Source: Flavihumibacter fluminis (lineage in GTDB: Bacteria; Bacteroidota; Bacteroidia; Chitinophagales; Chitinophagaceae). From it: a DNA stretch of 64,000 nucleotides. The notes under the pieces are model-generated. The model searched no databases, was not told the origin of the DNA, and saw only the letters and a program-made list of their open reading frames with translations. Positions 54,753 to 64,000 of this stretch are shown piece by piece. The position numbers were made by a program, and so were the translations under genes. Each line of letters starts with the position of its first letter. Within the stretch, counting starts at the first letter, position 1. The stretch is from NCBI RefSeq assembly GCF_021491375.1, contig NZ_JAKEVY010000003.1, forward strand, positions 496,001 through 560,000, in the 5' to 3' direction.

Positions 54753-56564
54753 ATGAATATTAGGAATATAGCCATTATTGCACACGTTGACCATGGTAAG
54801 ACTACCCTGGTTGACCGGATTCTTCACACCACCAAAGTGTTCCGCGAGAACCAGGATACAGGTGAACTGATCATGGACAACAATGATCTGGAACGCGAAA
54901 GAGGAATCACCATCTTTAGTAAGAACGCAGCTGTTACTTATAAAGATACCAAAATCAATGTGATTGACACTCCGGGTCACGCCGACTTCGGTGGTGAAGT
55001 GGAACGCGTATTAAAGATGGCCGATGGGGTGATCCTGCTGGTTGATGCTTTTGAAGGTCCCATGCCACAAACCCGTTTTGTGTTGCAGAAAGCCCTTCAG
55101 CTGAACCTGAAGCCCATCGTGGTAATCAACAAGGTAGACAAGCCGAACTGTCGCCCTGATGAAGTGCATGACGCTGTATTTGAACTGTTTTTCAACCTGG
55201 ATGCCACTGAAGAACAACTCGATTTCCCCACCTTCTATGGTTCGGGTAAAAATGGCTGGTTCAACAGTTCCAACACACCCTGTGAAGATATCACCCCGTT
55301 GATGGATGGCATATTGCAGTATGTTCCGGAACCCAGAGTGGAAGAAGGTCCGTTGCAAATGCAGATCACCTCATTGGATTATTCATCTTTCCTTGGACGA
55401 ATTGCAATTGGTAAAGTGCAGCGCGGTGCAATCAAGGAGAACCAACCGATCGCATTGATGCAGGCGGATGGTACGATCAAAAAGCAGCGGGTAAAAGAAT
55501 TGTATGTGTTCGAAGGCATGGGTAAGCGTAAGGTAACAGAAGTGTTAGCCGGAGACCTGTGCGCAGTAGTAGGATTGGAAGATTTCAATATTGGAGACAC
55601 CATTTCTGACCAGGAAGTAATGGAGGCATTACCAGTGATCAGTGTGGATGAGCCAACGATGAACATGCTGTTCAGCATCAACAACTCTCCTTTCTTTGGT
55701 AAGGATGGTAAGTTCGTGACTTCACGTCACCTGCGCGACCGCCTGATGAAGGAAACTGAAAAGAACCTTGCACTTCGGGTATTCGATACTGATAGTGGTG
55801 ATAGTTTCCAGGTTTATGGTCGTGGTATTCTGCACCTGGGTGTATTGATTGAAACCATGCGCCGGGAAGGATATGAACTCACAGTAGGCCAGCCACAGGT
55901 TATTTTGAAAAATATTGATGGCAAGCGTTGCGAGCCCTATGAGGTGCTGGTAGTGGATGTGCCACAGGAATTTGCATCTAAAGTAATCGATCTGGTTACC
56001 CGTAGAAAAGGTGAAATGCATGTGATGGAAACCAAGGGCGATATGCAGCACCTGGAATTTGAAATTCCTTCACGTGGATTAATTGGTCTGCGTACACAAA
56101 TGCTGACTGCTACAACCGGAGAAGCTGTAATGGCGCACCGGTTCCTGGAATACAAACCCTGGAAAGGACCTATCCCCGGACGTAATAATGGTGTATTGAT
56201 TTCCAAGAATACCGAAAAGACAACCGGTTACTCTATTGATAAATTACAGGATCGCGGAACCTTCTTTGTGGATCCGGGAGAAGATGTATATGCCGGCCAG
56301 ATTGTGGCGGAAAACATCAAGCCGGGCGACCTGGTGGTGAACGTTACAGAAGGTAAGAAACTGACCAACCACCGTGCCAGTGGAAGTGATGATGCAACCC
56401 GCATTGCGCCTAAAACGCTGATGAGCCTGGAAGAGTGTATGGAATATATCCAGCACGATGAGTGTATTGAAGTGACGCCGAACTTTATTCGCATGCGTAA
56501 GATCCATTTGGATGAAAACGAGCGCATCCGCCAGGCGAAGTCAATGAAGGCCGAAGAAGTTTGA
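54753..56564 (+). CDS. bipA: ribosome-associated GTPase BipA/TypA
   Basis: 603 residues from ATG 54753; the longer in-frame start at 54681 lies in the promoter. GTPase motifs: [32 protein letters not shown] and NKVDKPN. Domain order is EF-G-like G, II, III and V domains followed by the BipA-specific C-terminal domain ([26 protein letters not shown]). It helps assembly of the large ribosomal subunit and stress growth. Promoter and terminator frame it as a single-gene unit. Confidence 0.97.
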   Translation: MNIRNIAIIAHVDHGKTTLVDRILHTTKVFRENQDTGELIMDNNDLERERGITIFSKNAAVTYKDTKINVIDTPGHADFGGEVERVLKMADGVILLVDAFEGPMPQTRFVLQKALQLNLKPIVVINKVDKPNCRPDEVHDAVFELFFNLDATEEQLDFPTFYGSGKNGWFNSSNTPCEDITPLMDGILQYVPEPRVEEGPLQMQITSLDYSSFLGRIAIGKVQRGAIKENQPIALMQADGTIKKQRVKELYVFEGMGKRKVTEVLAGDLCAVVGLEDFNIGDTISDQEVMEALPVISVDEPTMNMLFSINNSPFFGKDGKFVTSRHLRDRLMKETEKNLALRVFDTDSGDSFQVYGRGILHLGVLIETMRREGYELTVGQPQVILKNIDGKRCEPYEVLVVDVPQEFASKVIDLVTRRKGEMHVMETKGDMQHLEFEIPSRGLIGLRTQMLTATTGEAVMAHRFLEYKPWKGPIPGRNNGVLISKNTEKTTGYSIDKLQDRGTFFVDPGEDVYAGQIVAENIKPGDLVVNVTEGKKLTNHRASGSDDATRIAPKTLMSLEECMEYIQHDECIEVTPNFIRMRKIHLDENERIRQAKSMKAEEV

Positions 56565-56589
56565 TAAAAGCAGAAGATGTTTAATAGTT

Positions 56590-56619
56590 AAGGCTGTCTC
56601 ACCAGAGGCAGCCTTTTTA
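56590..56619 (+). terminator. intrinsic terminator after bipA
   Basis: Stem AAGGCTGTCTC / GAGGCAGCCTT (11 pairs, one T-G wobble) with an ACCA loop, followed by TTTTATTAT. It lies 25 bases after the bipA stop. Confidence 0.9.
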
Positions 56620-56627
56620 TTATATTC

Positions 56628-57158
56628 GTGCTGGTGCGTACCATTACAGGCATATTTTTACTGATTGTATTTTCCAGCAATATCACAGGGCTGCTGGTTG
56701 TATTTAAATTACAGCAACTGCAGATTCGAAGAGAGATAAAACGTCAGATTAAAAAAGGCGTTCCGGAAAATGAACTTCATCTTATAACAGTAAAACAGGG
56801 ACAGGAAGAGCAGCTCGACTGGCAGAATGAGAAGGAGTTTATTTATAAAGGAACCTTCTATGACGTAGTTCGTAAGGAAACGGGGGCAGCGGGCACTACG
56901 CTTTATTATTGCATCAATGATACCCAGGAGGAAGAACTCTTTGCCAACCTGGATGCTCTTATAAAACAGTATTCCGAAAAGCAGCAGTCAAAAGGAAAAA
57001 TGGCAAAGAAGCTCCTGAAACTGGCTCCGGTTGTTCTTAGCAGAGATATGCCTGGTACGGAACTTACAGTAGTAACAGTTGATCCTTTACAAGGCAGTTA
57101 TTCCAACCAATACAATTCTCCCATTCTTGCTATTCCGGCACCACCACCCAAAGCCTGA
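56628..57158 (+). CDS. conserved hypothetical with N-terminal membrane anchor, upstream of TonB receptor
   Basis: 176 residues from GTG 56628 (GTG 56634 possible). One N-terminal helix (ITGIFLLIVFSSNITGLLVVF) is followed by KLQQLQIRREIKRQIKKGVPENELHLITVKQ and a segment GTFYDVVRKETG, then a Pro-rich end. I recall this pattern from Bacteroidota genes just before TonB receptors, but know of no function. It lies 110 bases before the broken receptor gene and could be its partner. Confidence 0.6.
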   Translation: MLVRTITGIFLLIVFSSNITGLLVVFKLQQLQIRREIKRQIKKGVPENELHLITVKQGQEEQLDWQNEKEFIYKGTFYDVVRKETGAAGTTLYYCINDTQEEELFANLDALIKQYSEKQQSKGKMAKKLLKLAPVVLSRDMPGTELTVVTVDPLQGSYSNQYNSPILAIPAPPPKA

Positions 57159-57268
57159 GCTCCCAAGTAATTTTTAGTGTCTCAAAATCTAACGGATTTT
57201 TTCCCGGTTAGTGGCATGCGCCTACCTGGAAAAGCCATCCGTATTCATTCTTTCATCTGAATTAAAAA

Positions 57269-59644
57269 ATGAAAAAACTATATCTGTCGCTTTTAAGCGT
57301 AGGGTTTGTCGCGCCCTTACTGGCCCAAACCCCTCAGGCAAAAGGCAGCGTAACAAGTGCTGAAACTGGAGCACCGCTACCTTATGCTACCATCCGTGTG
57401 GCTGGTTATAAAACGATCACAACTGATAAAAATGGCAGGTTCATGCTGCCTTGTAAGGACTCTGCGCAACTAACGGTAACCCATATAGGATTTGAACCCT
57501 ATCGTGGAGAATTTGCATGTGGACAGGAACTGAATATTCAGCTACAGGAGAATTCCCAAACACTGGATGCGGTGGAGATTTCAGCGAGCTCCAATCCCAA
57601 TAAATCCATGTTGTACCAGCCGGCTGCTGTTGCAAGGATTGGATCAACAGAACTCAATCGGGGTACCGGACTTTTACTGGATGATGCAATTAACACCAAT
57701 GTAGCCGGGGTGTTTATGCAACGCCGCACCTTCTCAGCCGGGCAACAGTTTAACATTCGCGGGTATGGAAATGGTACCCGTGGTACCAATGGGATCAATA
57801 GCAATTTCGATGGACAAGGTTACAAGGTGTACCTGAATGGAATTCCTATAACCGATGCGGAAGGCATTACATTGATGGATGATATTGATTTTGGTTCGGT
57901 TGGCCAGGTGGAGATAATTAAAGGTCCGGCTGGTACCTTATACGGACAAGCAATTGCAGGGGTTGTACATCTGCAAACAAAAAAGCCGGAACCGGGTCGA
58001 TCTGTTTTGAGTCAGGAGGTATTGCTTGGCAGTTATGGACTGCAACGTTATACGACCAGTTTACAGCTCAGTACAGAAAAATCAGCCTTGCTGGTAAATT
58101 ATGGACGTCAGCACTTTGATGGCTTTATGCCACATACCAGGTCGGATAAGGATTTTGTGAACCTGGTGGGTGAATTCAATCCGAATGCAAAACAGACCAT
58201 TACCAGTTATTTCGGCTATAGTAACAGTTATGAGGAGCGCAATGGGGAATTGACCATCGCTCAATATGAGAACCTGGATTATTCCGGAAACCAGGCCTAT
58301 ATTAAAAACAATGCACACTCGAATGTCAAAACCTTTCGTGCGGGTATTGGGCATGCATACTAGTTTAATTCAAATTTCTCCAACAACACCACGCTGTTTG
58401 GAACCGGTTTGATCAGTGATGTAAGTTCTGCAGGTGGCTGGACAGATAAATCGGCGGTTAATTATGGATTGCGTTCAACTTTGGACACCCGGTTTGAACT
58501 GGGAACCGGAATATCACTCAGTGGTATAACCGGACTGGAACTGCAGCAACAGCAGGCGCAGATCCTCGGTTATCCGATGGTGGCGGACAGTTCGAATTTG
58601 GCAGGTTATCGAATTCCGGGAGTGCTGCGCAGTAACCAGGTAACCACCACCGGTTCTCTGTTATTGTTTACAGAATGGACCCTGGCATTACCTGCTTCTT
58701 TTTCAATAACAGCAGGCATTGGGCATAGCCGAATGGATATTGCGTTGAAGAATCGGTTGTATGCACCTGCAACTGCTATACCAACCCGGTATAGTGCAGG
58801 CTATCATAACATGTATGCACCGCACCTGGCGGTGAATAAAGTGTTTTCGGAAAAAGTATCCCTGTATGCTTCATTCAGCCAGGGATATAAGGCGCCTGTA
58901 AGTTCTTATTTTTTCATACCGGTAACAGGAGAAGTAATCAGCGGATTAAAACCTAAAAAAGCGAATCAATTGGAAATTGGATCCAAAGGATCGTTATTGA
59001 AGAAGCGGTTGCAGTATGAAGTGGCTGCTTTTTATACGGTCTACCAGGATAAAATGACAACCATTGCAGTACCCAATTCGGCCAATACAGCCACCTCCTA
59101 CGTGTATGTAGCAAACGCAGGAGAGCAAAAGAATCTGGGACTGGAAATTTCATTGAAAGGAACAGCGTATGAGTCGGCAGGATTTATCAGGGCAATTCAT
59201 CCATTTACAAATCTCACATTATCGCATTTCCGCTATGGTAAGTTTCAATACGAACAATTGAGCAGCGATAAGACAAGTACGGTTGTGATGGATTTTACAG
59301 ATAAAACGGTGGTGGGGGTACCGCCGGTAGTTTTCAATACTGGATTTGATTTGACAACCCAGTCAGGATTTTATTGGAATCTGACCTACAATTATCGTGA
59401 TCCAATGTATTTCACATCTGATAATAAAAAACAGACAGCGAGTTACCAGTTGTTGAACACTAAAATCGGTTACTCACGCCATTTGTTGAAGCATTTAGCT
59501 TTAGATGCCTATTTGGGATGTAACAATCTGACGGGTCAACAGAATTATGTAATGGTATTTCTGAATCAGTTACCGGATGCCTATTTGCCGGCGCCCAGGG
59601 AAGCTAATTTCTTTGGTGGCCTGAATCTGAAGTACATTTTCTAA
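57269..59644 (+). pseudogene. TonB-dependent receptor interrupted by one in-frame TAG
   Basis: A single frame runs 792 codons, broken only at 58361-58363 by TAG. Before it come a signal peptide (LLSVGFVAPLLAQ), a carboxypeptidase-regulatory-like domain, the plug (QQFNIRGYGNG, VEIIKGPAGTLYGQAIAGVV) and the first barrel strands. After it, in the same frame, FNSNFSNNTTLFG continues the barrel to the C-terminal signature FGGLNLKYIF. GHAY-stop-FNSNF strongly suggests that a CAG (Gln) became TAG. Without readthrough the barrel would be cut after about 95 residues and not assemble. Ligand unknown (siderophore or metal type, not SusC). Confidence 0.85.
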
Positions 59645-59724
59645 GCTGGAATAGCTAAAATAGTTTCAGAAAAGAGCATTTTCACAGAAGGCCGTCTTTG
59701 GGATATTGGGTAAATTGACAGACC

Positions 59725-62700
59725 ATGTTTCAAAGGCGGTTTTTCTATTTGTTGAGCAGGTCAATTGGCCTGTGTTGCCTGGTTTCTTTCCTGCTGACAG
59801 GCTGCGCGCCTGACCTGCCGGAGGAGATTGAACAGGCCTATGAGCAATTGCCCGATAAAGTGGATTATAACCTGCATGTCAAACCCATTTTGTCGGATAA
59901 ATGTTTTGCATGCCATGGTCCCGATCAGGCAAAAAGAGAAGCCGGACTGCGACTTGATCTGCCTACAGCAGCCTATGCGGAATTGCCTGAAACACCTGGT
60001 AAGGTGGCGATTGATCCGGGCAGCCTGACCAACAGTGAACTGTTTCATCGCATCTTGTCGGAGGATCATGACTACCGGATGCCTACACCGGAATCCAACC
60101 TGCAATTAAGCACGGAAGAAAAAGCCATCCTGATCAAATGGATCAAACAAGGTGCAGAATACCAGCCACACTGGTCTTTTGTTACACCAACAAAACCAGC
60201 TGTTCCAACAGTTAAGCAAAAAGAATGGGTACAAACACCGGTTGATGCTTTCATCCTGAAAAAACTGGAAGAAAAAAAACTGGCACCCGCAGACAAAGCA
60301 TCAAAGGAGCTGTTGCTGAGAAGACTTTCCCTTGATTTAACCGGCCTTCCGCCAACGGAGGAAGAGATCCGCGCGTTTGTAAACGACAATTCGCCGAAGG
60401 CAGTTGAAAAGCAGGTGGACAGATTGCTGCAATCGCCTCAGTTTGGTGAAAAGATGGCGGTCGACTGGCTGGACCTGGCAAGATTTGCTGACTCACATGG
60501 GTATACGGTTGATGGATTAAGAGATGTATCAGCTTACCGTGATTGGGTGATTGCTGCTTTCAACCGCAATATGCCCTATAATCAGTTTATAGAATGGCAG
60601 CTGGCGGGGGACCTGTTACCGAATCCAACCAAAGAGATGAAAATTGCCACTGCCTTCAACAGGATGCATCCGCAAAACCTGGAGGGTGGTGTAATTGAAG
60701 AAGAGTTTCAGACTGAATATGTGGTGGATCGGGTGAATACAGTGGGAACCGCTTTTCTTGGACTCACCATCAGTTGTGCCCGCTGTCATGATCATAAATA
60801 CGATCCGGTATCACAGCAAAATTTTTATGAGCTCTACAGTTTCTTCAATACGGTACAGGAGGCTGGGCAAATATCCTTTGACCTCACTATGCCATCCCCA
60901 TCCATGCTGCTCACGGATGATGAAAAAGACAATGTGCTGGCCTTACTGAATCAGAAAATAAAAGAACAGGAGAAAAAATTGCTTACTAACCAGAAAGCAT
61001 ATACGAAACAGGCGCAGCAGTGGATTGACCAGGAGAAATATAAATCTATGCAGCAGGTAAGCCTGCCCGTTACCGGCTTGCAGACCTCCCTGAATTTTGA
61101 TGGCGGGCATCTTCGTTCGGGTGGTGGAACTTCTAATATCACTGCTGCCATGAAGCGGGATTTGAGTTATTCAGCCGGAGATCCTCCCAAATTTGTTGCA
61201 TCTCCCGGTGGGAAAGCCTTACTCCTGAATGGAGATGAATGGCTGGATCTGACACCGGTTGGCGCTTTCAAAAGGAATGATCCTTTTACGATCAGTATCA
61301 ACTGCTGGATACCCAAAGATTTCCAGGAAGGGGTGATTTTTCATAAGACCATCGCGGAGCGTTTATTCAATTATCGTGGGTATCATCTCTATTATAAAAA
61401 TGACCAGCTGGAAATGGGCATATCCCATGCGGCACCCTCCAATGCACTGACAAAGGTTTCGAAGCAACCCATACCAAAAGAAGAATGGATTCAGCTGACC
61501 ATGACCTATGATGGATCTGCTACAGCAGCAGGCATGCACTTGTACCTGAATGGGAAGCTCATGCAGATGGAGATCACCATGGATCAGCTCACAAAAGATA
61601 TACTGCCACCCTGGAATGCAAAGCTGGGTTTGCAGGTGGGTGCCTGGGATCGCGGTCTCGGTTTCAAAAACGGAAAAGTGGAAGAAGTGCTGGTATACGA
61701 TCGTGCATTGAGTTCACTGGAATTACTGCAATTGAGTAATGCAACAGAATGGAAGTCGCTCTTCAGTAAACCCGCTTCTTCCTTGACTGCCAGCGAAAGA
61801 ACACTGCTCCAGGATTATTACCTGGCCACCCAGGTTCAGACACTGAAACAGGACGCAGCATTGTTAAAAGCTGCCAGGCAGGAGCTAACGGATACGCTTA
61901 CCCGCATACCCGAACTCATGATCATGCAGGAGAGCAAACAGCCGAAAAAATCCTATATCCTGGATCGCGGACAGTACGATGCAAAAACAACCGAAGTATT
62001 TCCCAATACCCCGGAAGCCATCTTTCCCTATAATTCCAAATTGCCTAAGAACCGCCTGGGATTGGCTAACTGGTTAACGGATCCAAAACATCCGCTAACT
62101 GCAAGGGTGGCTGTGAACCGGTACTGGCAATTATTCTTTGGCAAGGGATTGGTCAAAACAACCGAGGATTTTGGTAACCAGGGAAGTTTACCTACCCATC
62201 CGGAATTGCTGGATTGGTTAGCAGTAAGTTTTGTGGAGTCGGGTTGGGACCTGAAGCAGCTCATCCGGCAACTGGTTTTATCAGCCACCTATGCTCAGAG
62301 CTCTGTCGGTTCAGAAAAAAGCAGGCAACTGGATCCGGAGAATCTTTACCTGAGTCATGCTACTCCAACCAGATTAACTGCAGAGATGCTCCGCGACAAT
62401 GCACTCGCTGCAAGTGGTTTGCTGGAACGTTCGATCGGAGGAAAAAGCATCAAGCCCTACCAGCCCGCGGGTTTATGGGAAATCAATAATACCAGTTACC
62501 AGGCAGATACAGGAACCGCAGTTTACAGAAGAAGTTTATACGTGCTGATCAAACGATCGGTTCCCAATCCAACCTTGGCCACTTTTGATGCGGGAGATCG
62601 CAGTTATTGTGTAGTACGGCGGCAGGCAACCAACACTCCCCTGCAGGCATTGGTAACACTCAACGATCCGGTTTTTGTAGAGAGCTGTAAAGTGATGGGA

Positions 62701-62976
62701 GAGCAAATGGTCAGAATGGGAGGCACTGATAAAGCTATTGAAACCATCTTTCTTCGGTTAACCGGACGCAGACCAGATCAAAAAGAGAAAGAGATATTGT
62801 TAAAAGCAAAAGCCAAACAACTGGCACTCTTTAAAAAGGAGCCGGGGAAACTGAAAGGATGGCTGGAGGCAGGCCAGTATAAAGTGGATGCATCCCTGCC
62901 AAAAGAAGAGATTGCTGCAAATGCTGTTGTAGCCAGCCTGATTTTAAATTCTGATGCTACCATCACCAAACGTTAA
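59725..62976 (+). CDS. DUF1549/DUF1553 planctomycete-type cytochrome lipoprotein with LamG insert
   Basis: 1083 residues. Lipoprotein signal ends LLTGC (Cys27). A PSCyt1 region has the c-type heme motif CFACH (Cys60, Cys63, His64). The PSCyt2/DUF1549 domain starts near 171 (TPVDAFILKKLEEKKL, LDLTGLPPTEEEI). A laminin-G-like insert covers about 455-675 (LNFDGGHL, FTISINCWIPKDF, GAWDRGLGFKNGKVEEVLVYDRAL). PSD1/DUF1553 follows from about 772 (NRLGLANWLTDPKHPLTARVAVNRYW). Function of these periplasmic or surface proteins is unsettled; heme suggests electron transfer. It pairs with the DUF1501 gene 3 bases downstream. Confidence 0.92.
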   Translation: MFQRRFFYLLSRSIGLCCLVSFLLTGCAPDLPEEIEQAYEQLPDKVDYNLHVKPILSDKCFACHGPDQAKREAGLRLDLPTAAYAELPETPGKVAIDPGSLTNSELFHRILSEDHDYRMPTPESNLQLSTEEKAILIKWIKQGAEYQPHWSFVTPTKPAVPTVKQKEWVQTPVDAFILKKLEEKKLAPADKASKELLLRRLSLDLTGLPPTEEEIRAFVNDNSPKAVEKQVDRLLQSPQFGEKMAVDWLDLARFADSHGYTVDGLRDVSAYRDWVIAAFNRNMPYNQFIEWQLAGDLLPNPTKEMKIATAFNRMHPQNLEGGVIEEEFQTEYVVDRVNTVGTAFLGLTISCARCHDHKYDPVSQQNFYELYSFFNTVQEAGQISFDLTMPSPSMLLTDDEKDNVLALLNQKIKEQEKKLLTNQKAYTKQAQQWIDQEKYKSMQQVSLPVTGLQTSLNFDGGHLRSGGGTSNITAAMKRDLSYSAGDPPKFVASPGGKALLLNGDEWLDLTPVGAFKRNDPFTISINCWIPKDFQEGVIFHKTIAERLFNYRGYHLYYKNDQLEMGISHAAPSNALTKVSKQPIPKEEWIQLTMTYDGSATAAGMHLYLNGKLMQMEITMDQLTKDILPPWNAKLGLQVGAWDRGLGFKNGKVEEVLVYDRALSSLELLQLSNATEWKSLFSKPASSLTASERTLLQDYYLATQVQTLKQDAALLKAARQELTDTLTRIPELMIMQESKQPKKSYILDRGQYDAKTTEVFPNTPEAIFPYNSKLPKNRLGLANWLTDPKHPLTARVAVNRYWQLFFGKGLVKTTEDFGNQGSLPTHPELLDWLAVSFVESGWDLKQLIRQLVLSATYAQSSVGSEKSRQLDPENLYLSHATPTRLTAEMLRDNALAASGLLERSIGGKSIKPYQPAGLWEINNTSYQADTGTAVYRRSLYVLIKRSVPNPTLATFDAGDRSYCVVRRQATNTPLQALVTLNDPVFVESCKVMGEQMVRMGGTDKAIETIFLRLTGRRPDQKEKEILLKAKAKQLALFKKEPGKLKGWLEAGQYKVDASLPKEEIAANAVVASLILNSDATITKR

Positions 62977-62979
62977 ACT

Positions 62980-64000
62980 ATGTGTGATTCTCATACATCT
63001 CCAAAACCACCCGGATGGTCGCCCGACCTGGATCAGTTGCAAAAGCAATTGGATCGGCGTCGATTTCTCACACGAACTGCTATGGGCCTGGGTTCCATTG
63101 CGCTGGGATCGTTGATGGGTAATACCCTGCTTGGTAAATCCATCAGCAAAATCGCGGCTGAAGATGCATCACTCAGCCTGGAGCAGGAAATCCTGCAGGC
63201 CATTCCGCACCTGGTACCAAAGGCAAAAAGGGTGGTTTATCTGTTCATGAGTGGAGGGCCATCGCAATTTGAAACCTTTGATTACAAACCGAAGCTGCTG
63301 GATATGTTCGGGCAGCCCTTGCCGGATTCTGTGCGCCAGGGACAACGCTTAACAGGTATGAGTGCGGGACAGGCCATACTGCCCGTGGTGCCATCTATTT
63401 ATAAGTTTAATCAATACGGAAAATCGAATACCTGGGTCAGTGAATTGTTGCCGCATACAGCGCAGGTAGTGGATGATCTCTGCATCATCAAGAGTATGTA
63501 TTCGGAAGCGATCAATCATGATCCGGCCATCACTTTTTTTCAAACAGGTAACCAATTGCCAGGCAGGCCATCTATAGGTTCCTGGATCAGTTATGGCCTT
63601 GGAACCGATAACCAGAATCTGCCTTCCTTTATCGTGCTGGTATCCAAAAATGCAGTGAAAGATCAGCCTTTGTATTCCCGCTTATGGGGCAATGGATTTT
63701 TGGCAAGTGAACACCAGGGCGTGCAGTTCCGCGCGGGTAAGGATCCTGTTTTATTCCTGGATAATCCGGAAGGATATGATGGCGAAGACAGGGAGGAAAT
63801 GTTGCAATCATTGAAGGAGCTAAATACGTATCAGAATGAGGTGAACAAGGATCCGGAAATGGAAGCAAGGATTGCTCAATATGAAATGGCCTATCGCATG
63901 CAGACCTCCATACCTGAGGTAATGAGCGTGAAAGATGAGCCGGATGAAGTGTTTGAGTTATATGGTCCGGATAGCCGGGATCCCGGCACCTATGCAGCCA
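62980..64000 (+). CDS. DUF1501 (sulfatase-like fold), Tat-exported, 5' part
   Basis: The frame starts at ATG 62980 and runs off the window after 340 codons. A twin-arginine signal (LDRRRFLTRTAMGLGSIALG) precedes the conserved opening RVVYLFMSGGPSQFETFDYKP, the metal-site-like motif of DUF1501, a domain with an alkaline-phosphatase/sulfatase-like fold. SIGSWISYGLG and PSFIVL are further family marks. It is the standard partner of DUF1553 proteins and, as here, follows them directly. Function unknown. Confidence 0.9.
   Translation, partial: MCDSHTSPKPPGWSPDLDQLQKQLDRRRFLTRTAMGLGSIALGSLMGNTLLGKSISKIAAEDASLSLEQEILQAIPHLVPKAKRVVYLFMSGGPSQFETFDYKPKLLDMFGQPLPDSVRQGQRLTGMSAGQAILPVVPSIYKFNQYGKSNTWVSELLPHTAQVVDDLCIIKSMYSEAINHDPAITFFQTGNQLPGRPSIGSWISYGLGTDNQNLPSFIVLVSKNAVKDQPLYSRLWGNGFLASEHQGVQFRAGKDPVLFLDNPEGYDGEDREEMLQSLKELNTYQNEVNKDPEMEARIAQYEMAYRMQTSIPEVMSVKDEPDEVFELYGPDSRDPGTYAA

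Noticed and set aside
1-64000. CRISPR arrays, tRNA or rRNA genes and insertion sequences
   Set aside because: No regularly spaced repeats, no cloverleaf-like sequences and no transposase motifs were recognised by eye.

Overview
The window reads as a chromosome segment of a Bacteroidota bacterium, most likely a member of the Chitinophagaceae. The evidence is a SusC/SusD pair, many Gfo/Idh/MocA proteins with Tat-type signals, LacI- and AraC-controlled glycan genes, promoters of the TTG-N19/20-TAnnTTTG type, a planctomycete-type DUF1553/DUF1501 pair, and gene families such as DUF2157/DUF4401/GDYXXLXY. No rRNA, tRNA, insertion sequence or CRISPR array was seen. Family names below come from recognising motifs by eye; no database search was run.

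Layout. 1-2.2 kb: the 3' end of a GH127 glycosidase gene facing an AraC regulator. 2.3-8.2 kb: sulfide:quinone oxidoreductase, DUF202 protein, universal stress protein, heme A synthase and a membrane-anchored patatin lipase. 8.2-10.8 kb: SDR enzyme, Crp/Fnr regulator, a DGPF (YCII) protein and an ECF42-like sigma factor that has lost its DNA- and core-binding middle. 10.8-11.2 kb: a decayed gene remnant. 11.2-19.2 kb, minus strand: SusC, SusD-like lipoprotein and a giant FG-GAP/ASPIC lipoprotein. 19.9-30.45 kb, plus strand: GH109-like enzyme, LacI regulator, GMC oxidoreductase, NagP/FucP-like permease, two-part esterase, NagB, NagA and a truncated UxaA-type dehydratase. At 30.43-30.45 kb this gene is joined out of frame to a 5'-truncated sensor kinase, followed by its response regulator. 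32-42.5 kb: mixed housekeeping and hypothetical genes (nitrilase, DUF2157 operon, MsrA, amidohydrolase, HD hydrolase). 42.5-46 kb: GH20 hexosaminidase coupled to a sulfatase. 46-54.5 kb: Ada, lipid kinase, GH43, two Gfo/Idh/MocA enzymes, FabH-like synthase, DUF2752, TM2 and an esterase. 54.7-56.6 kb: BipA with a clear promoter and terminator. 56.6-64 kb: small membrane protein, a TonB-dependent receptor broken by one TAG codon, and a DUF1553-DUF1501 pair running off the end.

How it fits together. The most coherent system is an amino-sugar glycan locus from 11.2 to 30.45 kb. SusC/SusD would import an oligosaccharide. GH109 would release an N-acetylhexosamine, the permease would move it inward, and NagA/NagB would deacetylate and deaminate the phosphorylated sugar. 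A GMC oxidase and an aldonate dehydratase suggest an additional oxidative branch. A perfect 12-base palindrome (TAAAACGTTTTA) lies upstream of GH109. Close copies lie upstream of SusC and of the GMC gene, and a related 14-base site lies upstream of the distant GH20-sulfatase pair. This points to one LacI-type regulon for amino-sugar glycans.

Three loci need care because they may reflect either real gene decay or assembly faults: the UxaA/kinase join near 30.44 kb, the in-frame loss inside the sigma factor near 10.04 kb, and the TAG codon at 58361-58363.
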